64,000 nt of DNA from Simmondsia chinensis (Eukaryota; Streptophyta; Magnoliopsida; Caryophyllales; Simmondsiaceae). Of the stretch, positions 1 through 10,742 are shown one piece after another (position 1 is the stretch's first letter; each line of letters begins with the position of its first letter). Location of the stretch: the NCBI GenBank assembly GCA_018398585.1, contig JAGTTD010000005.1, forward strand, positions 12,141,355 through 12,205,354, written 5' to 3'. Position numbers and translations under genes: made by a program. The notes under the pieces are model-generated. The model made no database searches. It had not been told where the DNA came from and was given only the letters and a program-made list of their open reading frames with translations.

Positions 1-647
1 TTATATCCATGTGATTGCTAGCATGCATGTTTGATTAGGACGATATTGTCCAATATTATATAGAATTTCACATCTTGATATAAAGTTTCACCTCCATATG
101 TGTAGTACAAAAACATTGTATTGGATTGAGTTCTTTAATCTTGTATGGTGCACAAATTAAGCCGAGTATATGGTTGGGATGAAGCTATACTTATACGACT
201 TATACTACAAGCTAGCGAAATGTGAGGGTACTGTTCTGTAGGACAATAATTGTTAGAACTTGTGGAATGCTTTATTTTGGATTTCTAAAAGGGCAATATG
301 AATTATGTTGATCTCAATGCAGTCAACATAAAATAATAATAATACACCTTAATATAGGTATATGAAAGGTACGTTTGTGAAGTTGAGTGTGCCCTCATCC
401 TAGAATAAGATCAAAAGAGTGACATCAAATTTTGATATAACCTTGCTCTTATGATGCTAGTGCTACTATTGTTTGGCTGACCATGCTGTACGAAAATTAA
501 ATTGTGTGTTTTTCAATTTTTGTGTGATTGTTAAGGTTAATACGGGTTTAATGCTTGAGGCCGATTGTGAACTTGAGCCTTGAACCTAGAATGGGCCAAC
601 TCTTAGGTTAGGCATGTCTAGTTGCACAATCTTGAAATCCTTGTGTG

Positions 648-727
648 GATAGAGCATGGTACTTGCGGGAGCCTCTGTGGCACTGAGACTATTATTGTTG
701 TTTGTTGTTGTTGATAGAGCATGGTAC
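648..727 (+). mobile_element. 50-bp LINE 3' tail with 15-bp target duplication
   Basis: The 15 bases gatagagcatggtac occur at 648-662 and again at 713-727. Between them lie 50 bases: a short GC-rich piece (gcgggagcctctgtggcact) and an irregular TTG tail. The same tail end closes the larger LINE at 62961-63672. This is the signature of target-primed reverse transcription that copied only the last bases of an RTE-type LINE, or of a SINE sharing that tail. Confidence 0.75.
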
Positions 728-2843
728 GTTTAAGTTTTAACCATGAGATTAACCTTATATATTAGAGTTGGTTTTCTTGCACATTTAGAGTGATCTAAGT
801 GAAATAGTTGATTCTTTTAAAGGGTAATAGGACTGGTGAGTTCTTGTAAAAGTCCATGTGTTATTTTGTGTATTAGTCTTCATGTTGATGTCTCATGTAT
901 TTCCGATGGCTATGTATGAAGCATGTTCATGCATGTTGTCACATGTTGCTTGGAGTGATGATAAACATGTTGTTTATGGACTGTTTTCAAGCTGAATGTT
1001 GCTGTCCATACTAGTTTATGCTGGTTTTTGGACTGTTATGTTGAATTTTTGCCAAGAACAGGGAAATACATGATATGTCCAAGTCATATGTGGACTTGGT
1101 GTTGTCTTTGAAGAATTTTGTGCCCTTAGGATCATTATTTCATACCTTCTTTTCTAGCTTTTGGGAAAAGGGTAAGGAGCAGGTCATATGAGAACCATGA
1201 TTAATCATAGGCTTGGTATTTAGCTTGTGTCCTTATTTGAGTTATTGTCATATGTTGTACACGCATGTTGGTCATTGGATGACATACTATATGACCCTAG
1301 TGTTCACGTGATGAGGAGAAAAACCTGGCATCGTGCCACAAGCTAAATATACTAAGATGATTGATAGCATTACGTTTTGATGAATAAGAGAACACTCATC
1401 TTATTATATCATATGTCAGTGGTAGATCTAGTCTTACATACATGGGTCCAAACAATGAATATTGAAGTGCTCCAATTAAATTTTTGAGGTGCTAGTGAAG
1501 CACTATGGACGGGGTCTACATTGTAATAGACTCTTTGTTGTGTTGGGTGTCTGATATCAATGATACATATTATACTAATTATTAGGCTCATTAGTGAGCT
1601 ATGTTTTGTAACACCCCTCTGAAACCTGCATATTTTAGTTGTCCTTAAAGACTGAGTTGTCAGGTACAAAATTTGAATGGCTTAGGAATGTAGTGTAAGA
1701 CATTCCATTGTGGGGGTTGTAAGAGCACCTAAGAGCCTATGAGGTACGTTGTCTGATCATAATCTTTTCTGATAATTGTGTTGCTAGTTATAGCTAGCTT
1801 ATGAAAATTGATTATGATAGAAATATTATTTTGATGACTATCCATAGTCAGTGTGAATAGCTTGATGATGCTAACACTTGGACTTGAGAGCCTTGCAGAG
1901 GCTTGAGTTGCTTTAAGTTGAATTGTAAAATGCATATTGTAAATTATGGTATCCTATATTTCTCTCTCTTGATATCACCAAAATTTGATATAATATTGGT
2001 AAGACATGAACTACTCCTAATAGTAATAACGTATGTACGCTAAGTACGATGAGAATGGGTATATGGTCTTTTGCTCCTAAAATGATGATAATGTTGCAAA
2101 ATTGTGATGAGATGTGAAAGTGACAAATTGCAGTACACGTATATGTCTTTCGTGCCAACTGTATGTACAATATACGTACGATATGTGTATTATGTGAGTA
2201 CGTGGATGAAGCTATGATTTTATTGATATCATATTTGCTCTACTATTGTGTTATACTGACTCTTGTTGAAGTTGGCAGGCGATGGAGCTAGTTGTTTAAT
2301 AGCTCGTTGCAAATACCTCAATGTGGGGGTAAGAGCAGCTCGTGATTGATGTTGACAGTGGTCAACTCTCAAGTACCACTTTGTTGTAATACAGTGTCAA
2401 ATGCTATGTATGATGGTTGAGCTTGATGCTTTAACCTAACCCATAGTCCGTGATGGGTGATGTGGACACTGCACACTTGATGGATTTGGAAAGAGGAGAC
2501 ATATTCGTCTCAGCCATAAGATTGTAAACGATCTACTTGAAAGAAATTAATATCACTAAATTATGTAAGGTCTGGAAAAAACCTTGTGGATTCATGAATA
2601 AAGACGCTATATCAAAAAATGATTGTGGAAACATCGAGGGGGACGGGACTAAAGCCTATACATGAATAAACTGTATGTATCCAACCTGGTCTTAACAGGT
2701 TCTATGTGAAAAGTCATAGTTTCATTCAATGAGTGCACTATGTTTTATGTTGTCCCTCCCTATGGTATGACAGTGCGAAGACGGGTCCATATCCATAAGT
2801 TTTGGTGGTGTAAGCGAGGCTTGCACTTGATGGACACTGTCTG

Positions 2844-3276
2844 TATGTTACCAGGGGTGAGGTTGAGCTTTAGCTCTTAATGGACCCATATCCATATGTT
2901 TGGTGGTGTGAGGTAACACATACTTGATGAGATCCACCTATATAAGTATGGGAGTCTGGCCACTCCCAATGAAGGTTTAAGACTTGCCTTTTAGAGCACC
3001 TATGAATATACAGGACGAGCGCATGGCCGATAAAACGCGCCGAACCACATGAGTTATCATTATGTTACCAATGAGTAAGGTTGAGCTCTAGCTCTTAATG
3101 GACCCATATCCATATGTTTGGCGCTGTGTGGTAACACACACTTGATGGAATCTACCTATATAGGTGTGGGAGTGTGGCCGCTTCCTATGAAGGCTTAAAA
3201 CTTGCCTTCTAGAGCACCTATAAATATCCAGGATGAGCGCATGGCCGATAAAATGTGCCAAATTGCAGGAGTTGCC
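2844..3276 (+). repeat. 217-bp tandem duplication
   Basis: Two copies (2844-3060 and 3061-3276) share most of their length, including tatgttacca at the start, cccatatccatatgtttgg in the middle and gagcgcatggccgataaaa near the end. A shorter, more diverged partial copy precedes them (about 2784-2843). The copies differ by scattered substitutions, so the duplication is not recent. It lies just upstream of the 3' LTR. Confidence 0.85.
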
Positions 3277-3476
3277 AAGATTTGGAGTTTGGTATGTGTC
3301 CAAGTGGAAGACTATACAACCCCTTGTGAGATTCAAAACGAAAGTCACCTTGCAAGATGTTGGTCCTAAACTTGGGTTATACTAGGTGACGATTCAAGAC
3401 GCATGACATCGGCACTGAAAAACTAAACTCCCTTTGCCCAATCTATCATTCTTTGTTATCTTCCGCTTGTATCCTT

Positions 3477-3486
3477 TGTGGGGGAT
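3477..3486 (+). other. Polypurine tract of the 5'-most LTR element
   Basis: tgtgggggat directly precedes the LTR start TGTTGG. A G-rich tract in this position primes plus-strand DNA synthesis in LTR retrotransposons and fixes the element as plus-strand. Confidence 0.65.
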
Positions 3487-3571
3487 TGTTGGAAAAATGA
3501 TACAAGCTAACATTTAGTATTTGTAAGGGAGTTGTATCCCACATTAAATATCCCACATTAAAAAATATATG

Positions 3572-3603
<32 letters not shown>

Positions 3604-4454
3604 GTGTGGATGATCCTTTCTTAACGGGTACATTTATTTTTCGGAAAATATTTTCAACACCCATTACTAGCACTTACCCATAGCCGTTTAATATCGTTAA
3701 ATATGACCGTTGGAGATTCATTAATAATTAATAATATTACCGTTGTAATTTATTACGTCCGTTATTTTACAGTTGCAAATTAAAACCCATTAATTCACAT
3801 CCCACTATTTAACACCCTAGTTCTCTCTCTCATAGTCCTTCAATGGTTGTTTCTTCCATTTTCTATCTCTCTACTCTAACTTCTATTTCTTGTTTTACTG
3901 GATTCGAGAGAACACTGTTGGCGTGAAAGACAATTAGGGTCACAAATGGCACCATCAAAAAAAAAAAAAAAGCGTGAATAGGTGCTTTGCTACTGTTAGT
4001 GATACTCCTCCTCTTAATGATTTTTGGGTAAAGTTCAAGGCACTTCTACCCAGCAATTAACGAGTGCACGCCAAGAGTCGGATCGCGTTAATCCTGGAGG
4101 ACGGCCGCCGGTATTACTGTGTGCACCGGAGTAGCGGCGAAATCGTCTTTTAGGACAGTGGCATTTACCACGGCCCGATATCATCTTTTGTAAGATCTCT
4201 CCAATTACTCTCTCCTTTCGTTACTGTGATTAAATATTTATCAATCTTCTAACAATTATTTAACTGCTATGCTTAGTTATTTTCACTATTTATCCACTAC
4301 CATTGTTCATTGATTTTATACTATGTTTACAACTTCATATTACTGTAATATTTTACTGTTTTCCTGCAGTATTTTACTGTCATTTACAGATATATTTTTC
4401 GCTGAATTTTACGTTGTAATTTGATGGGGTTAAGTTGTCCTGTTATTTACAACA
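3487..4454 (+). repeat. 3' LTR of element starting outside the window
   Basis: The unit begins TGTTGGAAAA after a polypurine tract and ends TTTACAACA, giving the short inverted TGTTG/CAACA ends expected of an LTR. It is about 968 bp and holds an (AT)n run near 3570-3594 and an A13 run near 3958. The partner LTR is outside the window, so the right border rests only on the inverted ends. Confidence 0.6.
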
Positions 4455-4846
4455 ATCATAATTGTATTATATGTCGTGTATATATATATATATATATATA
4501 TATTACATATTTCTTTAAAAAAAAAAAATGCCCAGCCTAGCCCATGGCCACCTCTAAGCGAGACATTGTTCTATTAGCATCACTAGTAGCAGTAACATAT
4601 TAGCATGTACAATCGTATATATGTGTTCTCATACAACTATTATTGCATAAAAAATTACACTTAGAATAAAAATGGTTCATATTTATTAAGAGCCCTTTCT
4701 ATCAACCACTTTGAAAATTTCGCATCAATCTTGATCAGTTAGAAACATAAGAACTTGAAGTCTAATATTTCTCTCTCGAATGCTCTTCAATGGCAATTAT
4801 TTAGTTTATATACTTCAAACTGAAAGGAAAAAAAATGAAATATTAA
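4455..4846. other. AT-rich intergenic DNA, no gene seen
   Basis: The stretch contains an (AT)n microsatellite near 4479-4502 and an A-run near 4516-4528. I see no coding or structural signal. Confidence 0.5.
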
Positions 4847-6207
4847 GACTCCGTTTGTTTAGGGAGAAAACACATTTTTGGAATAAGTTTTTCCCCTTTT
4901 TCATTGTCTGGCGTGCAATTTTTGACGGAAAAGGTTTTTCAAATGAAAAGTTTCTCCCCTCAAATGGGGAAATGAATTCCCTTTTAAAAGTAGATGTCGT
5001 CAATCCAAGTAACCTCAAAAATTTCAAAGATATATGTCGGTCAGAATATAGATTGAACCAAAATGAACTAGATGGGATTTTAAATTGCTAGAGGTAATAA
5101 TTTGGGACAAGGATTGGACGAAGAATGATAAATCAGCTCCAAATCTTGAAGCAAATTATATGGTTCCATAATTGATTTTCGTTCTTTACTGATATTCTAT
5201 TTGAAAATTCTCCATTACTACATGTTATAGTGGATACTAGAATTAGAAAATAATATTTGCATCAAATCAAACACTAAAAAAACTATTTAATGGTTATGGG
5301 GGCTTTTTTTTTTTTTTTTTTTTAATAGAAAATGCTTTCTTTTAATATATATTTTTTATGAAAATTATCCTCTATCTACTCTGACATTTTAATGTATACA
5401 CTATGGCACTCTTAGGTTGAACATTTTATTTCTTAGATAATGTAAAGTTTTAAAATTTATCAATCACTTATCTTTGTTGAAATTTGATAGATTTTTGTTA
5501 GAAAATGCTAAAAATGAAACATAATTCCAACAATATTATTAGTATCCTCATAGAATTTTATGATTTGTTTGTCAAAAATTCTAACATGGCACATTATTTA
5601 GTATATATCTAAATTTAATGTTTTTTGCCAAAAAATGCTAACATGGCACATGATTACAATATATTTAGGGAGTTATATCAACATTCGATGAATTTTATAT
5701 TGTAATTTGCTACATTTTGGGTGACAATATTAACATAAATTACAAATATTATTATTTATTTTGTACTATATTAGCATTTTTTTTAATAAAATTGACTAGA
5801 TTCTTTTTAAAATTTATCAAATTTTGACTTAGGGTATCGGTGATAAAATATTCAAACTTTGGTAACTCATTATATATATTGAAATGTCAGAGTGGGTGAT
5901 AAATATTTAAACCTTAAGGTAGCTTAGTAATAATTTCCTTATTTTTTTATTAAATGATAACTTTTTCATAACCACACGAAGCCTAGATAACTTCAAATAT
6001 ATTGTATTGCTATTTATGTCGTCCTATACTAGATATAAGATGAATAATAGAAGATATTTTCCTTTAAGACAAACAAGAAATATTGTAAGATGACAGCATG
6101 TTTTCCTTTGAAACAAACAATGAAAACCTTCAGGGAAATTTCATTTTCCATGAAAAACCGTTTCCAAACGAAAATGTTTTCCAAGGAAAGAATGCCTTCC
6201 CAACTCT

Positions 6208-6241
<34 letters not shown>

Positions 6242-6258
6242 GTTCCCAAAATGAGTCT
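4847..6258. mobile_element. Possible non-autonomous TIR element, about 1.4 kb
   Basis: The left end reads agactccgtttgtttaggga. The reverse complement of the right end reads agactcattttgggaaccc. The first and last 150 bases also share inverted blocks rich in ggaaaa/ttttcc and ttcattgt. The centre is AT-rich with no transposase motif. An open frame at 4780-5091 crosses the left end and has no recognisable product. No target duplication is clear, so the borders are tentative. Confidence 0.3.
6209..6239 (+). repeat. Homopolymer tract, C31
   Basis: Thirty-one consecutive C residues are followed by ggg. On the minus strand this is a G31 tract able to form G-quadruplexes. Its length in an assembly is unreliable. 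Confidence 0.9.
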
Positions 6259-6409
6259 AAGTATGTATAAAGTATGATAACAAAAGGATAAAAATGATCC
6301 AACAAAAGGGATTAGAAATTATCCATTATGAGATATTATTCCAATCCAAGCATATCCAAATAAGCCAATACTGACGATAATCCAATGTAAGCAACATGTT
6401 CAATAATAC

Positions 6410-6679
6410 TTGACTGATTGGGAAATATATGCTATACTTTATGTGACGTTAATTTCAATACATGTCAAACATTTCAGAATATATGCCCATATAAAAGTAT
6501 TTGACATTACAGAGGGTATATCGTACCCTTCTTGCAAACAAAGTAAGACAAAGGTCGAAATCTTAAATGACGTGTTCAGCCGCTTAGAATGCAATAACCA
6601 TAATGATGCCATGGAAAAAAAGGTATATGTAAATATTTACGTCATAAGTAAAAACCCTTTTGAAAGTTTATATATTTAA
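6410..6679 (+). pseudogene. Possible relic of an RPA large-subunit-like C-terminal domain
   Basis: An 89-codon open stretch reads like the zinc-binding C-terminal OB-fold of replication protein A large subunits or their Helitron-encoded relatives. The visible pieces are YPSCKQSKTKV, then FSRLECNNHN, then KVYVNIYV. In that family two CxxC pairs would be expected. Here the second cysteine of the first pair is Ser and the first of the second pair appears to be Arg, so zinc binding would be lost. No start signal, flanking exons or Helitron ends were found. The resemblance is from memory of the family and is weak; it may be a chance open frame. Confidence 0.22.
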
Positions 6680-7370
6680 CCACTATCTCACAGTCAATCA
6701 ACATCAGACATAATCATAAAACTTGCAACATGGGTCCTCCAGAAAGAAGATAGCGTTACTACGTCAGTAATCCACTATCAAAAACTTAACAAGGGCAACA
6801 ACAAACTAATATGGAGGATGGTTCAAGCAGTAGTCTTCACACAACACGATAAATAATTGAACAATAAATATAACATCAAAAATACATAAAATATATTACA
6901 ATAACAATACAATTCCATGCAAGGATATATGTGTACAAGATTGAACGGCCATAGGAAAGACAGCGTTGCTTATATAATAGTATACATTTTCATAAAGATA
7001 CCAATTCATAATACCCCTTATATTCAGAAAAACTTCGTTGCATTATGTTCAAACAACTGTCAATTTGTGAATATGATATGAAATATGTAGACGACCATTG
7101 TGCGTTGTACAAGAAAAACTAGTAAAGATTTATTGGACGCTTCTTGTTTGAAGTGTGATTCCACAAATATACAGGTAAACTTAAATTAGAATTTAGAGTT
7201 TTTCCCCAAAATACGAACGTGACATGTAGTTTTAGTAATAAAAACTTTTCAAAAGAATCAAGTCAATTTTTATGGCAAAATGCAAACTTTTGCCGAAATA
7301 ACAAATATAAATTATTAGTGTGATATTAGTATCGAACAAAAATATCATAGGATTTTAGTAAACTTACTGT
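6680..7370. other. AT-rich intergenic DNA, no gene seen
   Basis: All frames contain frequent stops and no known element ends were found. Confidence 0.5.
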
Positions 7371-7489
7371 ACCTAATTTTTTTGATTGGAAAAGAAATTA
7401 TATAAAGAGAGAAAGAATGTAAAAGCAGTTAAAAACAAGATGTTCTCAAAAGAATATAATCATGCTAATTACATAAGGCTCTCCAATCC

Positions 7490-8068
7490 CGCTGTAAATT
7501 AGATAAAATCGTGTCGGCGAAACCACCAAAACTCTTTGTCCATAAAGCTCCTAAAGATACCACCTTTTCCCATTGAAAGTGAGCTGTGTATATTGATCTT
7601 TGAAGATCCTAGCATTCCTTTCAAGCCAAATACACTAGAGAATCGCTATCTTTTCCGCGGAGAATAATTTTAGCACATCTTTCCTCTTACGAAAGCCATG
7701 GAACTTTATTAGAAGAATACCCTCAACTGACCTAGGGCTATTCCATATCTAGTTGAAAAGAGAGAATAACTTACACCATAAGTCCTAAGCCACTGTGCAT
7801 TGTAAAAATAAACGATCATGCGTTTCCTAGCTCTGAAAGCACATGACACAAATCTCTAGAGATAAAGCCTTAAAAGGTCTCTATTTCTGCAGACAATCTT
7901 GAGTATTAAACTTGTTAAGTAGTATAGACCACATAAAAACCTTGTCTCTAAAGGGAGCATAGGAGAAAGTCTGGAAAACGACTACTTGATGTAAGATGTT
8001 AGAAGAAAATTTCGTGATGAGAAAACCAGACCCATCCAGCACCAACCCCTCTCATCAGGGAGCAAAGA
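7490..8068 (-). pseudogene. LINE ORF2 C-terminal zinc-binding (zf-RVT-like) domain, broken
   Basis: Minus-strand translation shows NTQDCLQK, then EICVMC, then ETHDRLFLQC, the Cys/His spacing typical of the domain after the reverse transcriptase in plant L1-like elements. It continues through an SVEGILLIKFHGFRKRKDV block to WLERNARIFKD. Several stops interrupt it. The family's role is binding of LINE RNA during target-primed integration. This copy cannot make a full protein. Confidence 0.7.
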
Positions 8069-8265
8069 TGTTAAATTTCACCGGGGCCTTTAGGCCCGAC
8101 CCACGGAGTTGGAACACATGAGATCCACATATAAGCCCTAGCAGGGTTCCATCCTAAAACCAATTGGCCATAGGTGGAGTAACCCACTAGGCTTATAAGG
8201 TGATCTCTTCTTTCTCTCAACTCCGATGTGGGATTCCACAAGACTCACATGTGGAGTCTTCAACA
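8069..8265 (-). repeat. TRIM LTR (3' copy by element orientation)
   Basis: It begins TGTTAAATTTCACC and ends TCTTCAACA, a TG...CA unit. On the minus strand it follows the polypurine tract. Confidence 0.92.
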
Positions 8266-8276
8266 CTCCCCCTCGC
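8266..8276 (-). other. TRIM polypurine tract
   Basis: The minus strand reads gcgagggggag directly before the LTR start TGTTGAAGAC. Confidence 0.75.
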
Positions 8277-8424
8277 ATGTGAGTCTGTGACAAACGCACC
8301 CCTCGCCTTCTCCGATCCAATTGAATCCAACATAATGGAGAGGCCCTTGGTGCACCAAACACAAATGCACCTCCTCTTCATGAGGACAAGGTGCGACAAA
8401 CACGAGACCGGGATCAACAACCCA

Positions 8425-8435
8425 CTCTGATACCA
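8425..8435 (-). other. TRIM primer-binding site
   Basis: The minus strand reads TGGTATCAGAG immediately after the LTR end. This matches the 3' end complement of plant initiator tRNA-Met and fixes the minus orientation. Confidence 0.88.
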
Positions 8436-8632
8436 TGTTAAATTTCACCGGGGCCTTTAGGCCCGATCCACGGAGTTGGAATGCATGAGATCCACATATA
8501 ACCCCTAGCAGGGTTCCATCCTAAAACCAATTGGCCATAGGTGGAGTAACCCACTAGGCTTATAAGGTGATCTCTTCTTTCTCTCAACTCCGATGTGGGA
8601 TTCCACAAGACTCACATGTAGAGTCTTCAACA
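8436..8632 (-). repeat. TRIM LTR (5' copy by element orientation)
   Basis: It has the same length and ends as the partner at 8069-8265. Visible changes include a C/T in the cgaccc stretch and a G/A in gtggagtc. Confidence 0.92.
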
Positions 8633-9138
8633 AAAGACAAGCATACATGATCAAGAATATGGCTTAACTGTATGAATTCATATAATTCCCTTGTAGCTAG
8701 ATTCCTATGAGGGTTTAGGTTCCAAGATAATAAGTTGCCATGTTGAGATGTAAAGGAAATAATTGGGGCACATGGACGCTAGATAGTCTATATAAAAGTG
8801 GAAACTGACGTGCAAATATAATATCCCCAGCCCATTTGTCTTCCCAAAAATGAATATGGTTACCTGTCCCAATCACAAGACGAATATAAGGAAGAAAAAA
8901 AGGATAAAGCTGTGAGATAGACTTCCAAGGGGAGAAGCAACCCGCTATGTCCGCCGACCTTGCATCCTACCCATTCTCTTAGAGATCATACTTGCGCCTA
9001 ATCACTGTGTGCCAAAGATAATGAGACTCCCTAGGAAACCGCCATAACCATTTTCCTAATAGGGACATGTTCTTGGACACCAAGTTACCAATGCCCAACC
9101 CCCTTGGTTGTCAGGCCTACAAACTTTGTCCCAAGTAG

Positions 9139-9384
9139 CTAAATGATCCCACGGCCCTCCTCCACCCCCGACCAAAGAAAATCTCTCATAATTTGCTCAA
9201 TCCGTTTTGCGACATGCATAGGAATCCTAAAGAGATACATGTAATAAATGGGGATACTACTAAGATATGACTGGACAAAAGTAAGACGACCCCCTAAAGA
9301 ACAGAAAATACGTTTCCATTTATCCAATCTCCTAGTGACTTTTCTAATTGTAGGATCTCAAAAGCTAGAAGACCTAGGATTACC
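9139..9384 (-). pseudogene. LINE ORF2 reverse transcriptase C-terminal fragment
   Basis: The minus strand reads GGNPRSSSF, a stop, DPTIRKVTRRLDKWKR, then LGGRLTFVQSYLSSIPIY and RDFLWSG. This is the well-known block just downstream of the catalytic palm of plant L1 reverse transcriptases. The catalytic FADD-type motif lies upstream and is absent because the copy is 5'-truncated. About 700 further bases to the TRIM are too decayed to follow in one frame. Confidence 0.75.
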
Positions 9385-9392
9385 ACCTAATT

Positions 9393-10281
9393 ATGTATAG
9401 TAAAACACTAGGATACTAATATTAAAATGATCAAACCTCAAAATATCTAAGTCACAAGTTCGTTATTTTCTATTTATAATTTCTAGAAACTGTAAGAAAA
9501 TAAAAACCAAATTTTAAAACTTAAAAAAGAAATCCAAATGCTCAGAATAATTTCATTTTCACTTATTTAAAAATCTTAATATTGCAAATAAAGACTAGAG
9601 TTTCTTTTTTATTTATTTATTTGTCCAACTGATGATTTGATGGTGTGGGAACGTGAGGGGGTTGAAAATGTGCTAACCCTCAATTTGTGAAGGTTCGTAC
9701 ATGGGGATATTAGAGAGATAAGAAAGACAGTAATGGGCCGTTTAATATCTATCTAGAATCTCTTTGTGAAATGCATGATTTAAGATTTTAAATAATCATA
9801 TTTTTATGTTATATTTGTAATCAAATCAAAGAAAAACTTACTTGTAATTAATGTCAAGATATGTAGGTGATAAAGTTTTTTATTTAATTGCTGATTAATG
9901 GGAATTGTGATGCTTTAATGATTTTTATGTGCTAATTTTACTTTTTTTTTTTGTTGCTTTGGATAATTAGATTCTAAATCCTTAGAATTTGAGGATTGGA
10001 AGAGTAAAGAGATATTAGAAGTGAAAGTTTGCTTTAATATATCAAAAAGATTTGAATTGAAGCAAAGAGGGTTAAGACTGGTTTGAAGGAGATGTAGGAA
10101 GACAAGGAACAAGGTTGCATCGCCTCGTTTTAGCGATAAAAGATGTTACTTAGCGTCCAGACAAGGCAGCCTGTAAAGGATTGATATTTAACATTTAAAG
10201 TAGGACATTACTGTTTTTTCTTTTCAATAGATGAACAAGGGATCCAAGAAAGAAGCCCAATAAAGTTGGAGTCGAACCAGC
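9393..10281. other. AT-rich intergenic DNA, no gene seen
   Basis: This lies between the LINE and the next LTR element. Frames are short and broken, and no element ends were recognised. Confidence 0.5.
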
Positions 10282-10286
10282 AATAT

Positions 10287-10703
10287 TGATGCCAACCCGA
10301 GCTCCGACCTCCCAGTTGATGCCACGTCACTAGCAAACATGTCAGCAACCACGTCAGCATCCTATGACACATCTGCTAACGATACTCAGAGGGGGTATTA
10401 GTTAGTTAATTAAGATGATTAGGGAGTATTAGATTCCAATTACTTTTAGTATAAATAAGGGGTCTTTAGGAGGAGAGAGAATATGGTTGACGATATTTGC
10501 GAACTTGCTTCTTCTCTCTCCCATTATGCCATCCTTTCTCCCTCCTTCTTCTAGCTATCTTCTTCACTTTACCCTATCTTTCATACTTATATTTCAATAC
10601 TTGTAATTACTTATAGTGAAATTATATATAATCTACACACTTGCATTGCTGCTCATTGTTAATTGTTTGATTGATTTTGATGCGGACGAGCTTGATTGTA
10701 ACA
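10287..10703 (+). repeat. Chromovirus 5' LTR
   Basis: It starts TGATGCCAACCCGAGC and ends ATTGTAACA. It matches the 3' copy through cacgtcac, the ataaataaggggtctt block (a likely TATA region) and the closing gagcttgattgtaaca. Confidence 0.9.
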
Positions 10704-10705
10704 AA

Positions 10706-10717
10706 TGGTATTAGAGC
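10706..10717 (+). other. Chromovirus primer-binding site
   Basis: TGGTATTAGAGC lies two bases after the LTR. It differs from the canonical initiator tRNA-Met site by one base (C to T). Confidence 0.85.
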
Positions 10718-10742
10718 TTGGCGTCCTGGAATTCAGGTTATC

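Larger units (their letters stand above)
1..3486 (+). mobile_element. 3' internal part of an LTR retrotransposon, coding-poor
   Basis: The stretch runs straight into a purine tract and a TGTTGG long terminal repeat, so it is the interior of an element whose 5' half lies outside the window. I recognise no gag, protease, reverse transcriptase or integrase motif in any frame, and every frame is broken by stops. It may be a long 3' untranslated region or the body of a non-autonomous element. It contains a 50-bp LINE tail insertion and a 217-bp tandem repeat, listed separately. The superfamily is not determined. Confidence 0.55.
8069..8632 (-). mobile_element. Complete TRIM (terminal-repeat retrotransposon in miniature)
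   Basis: Two 197-bp terminal repeats flank a 170-bp interior. The primer-binding site is complementary to initiator tRNA-Met on the minus strand, and a minus-strand polypurine tract lies at the opposite end. The 5-bp target duplication aaaga (8064-8068 and 8633-8637) is perfect. There is no coding capacity, as usual for TRIMs, so it must have been moved by enzymes of another LTR element. I counted five differences between the LTRs, so the insertion is young compared with most others here. Confidence 0.93.
7371..9392 (-). mobile_element. 5'-truncated L1-type LINE, interrupted by a TRIM
   Basis: Read on the minus strand, the segment begins in the C-terminal part of an L1 reverse transcriptase and ends after a zinc-binding C-terminal domain. 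The 8-base acctaatt occurs at 7371-7378 and 9385-9392 and may be the target duplication. A short T-run next to the left copy would be the poly(A) tail. The frame has many stops and shifts. A 564-bp TRIM sits in the middle. Confidence 0.75.

Noticed and set aside
3088..3348. 86-codon minus-strand frame near the 217-bp repeat
   Set aside because: It is a chance frame over one repeat copy; the other copy does not preserve it.
4780..5091. 103-codon open frame as a gene
   Set aside because: It crosses the border of the candidate TIR element, has no family resemblance and has an equally open antisense frame.
8069..8632. TRIM as a Cassandra element
   Set aside because: Cassandra LTRs carry a 5S rRNA-like promoter. 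I see no 5S-like A, I and C boxes in these LTRs.
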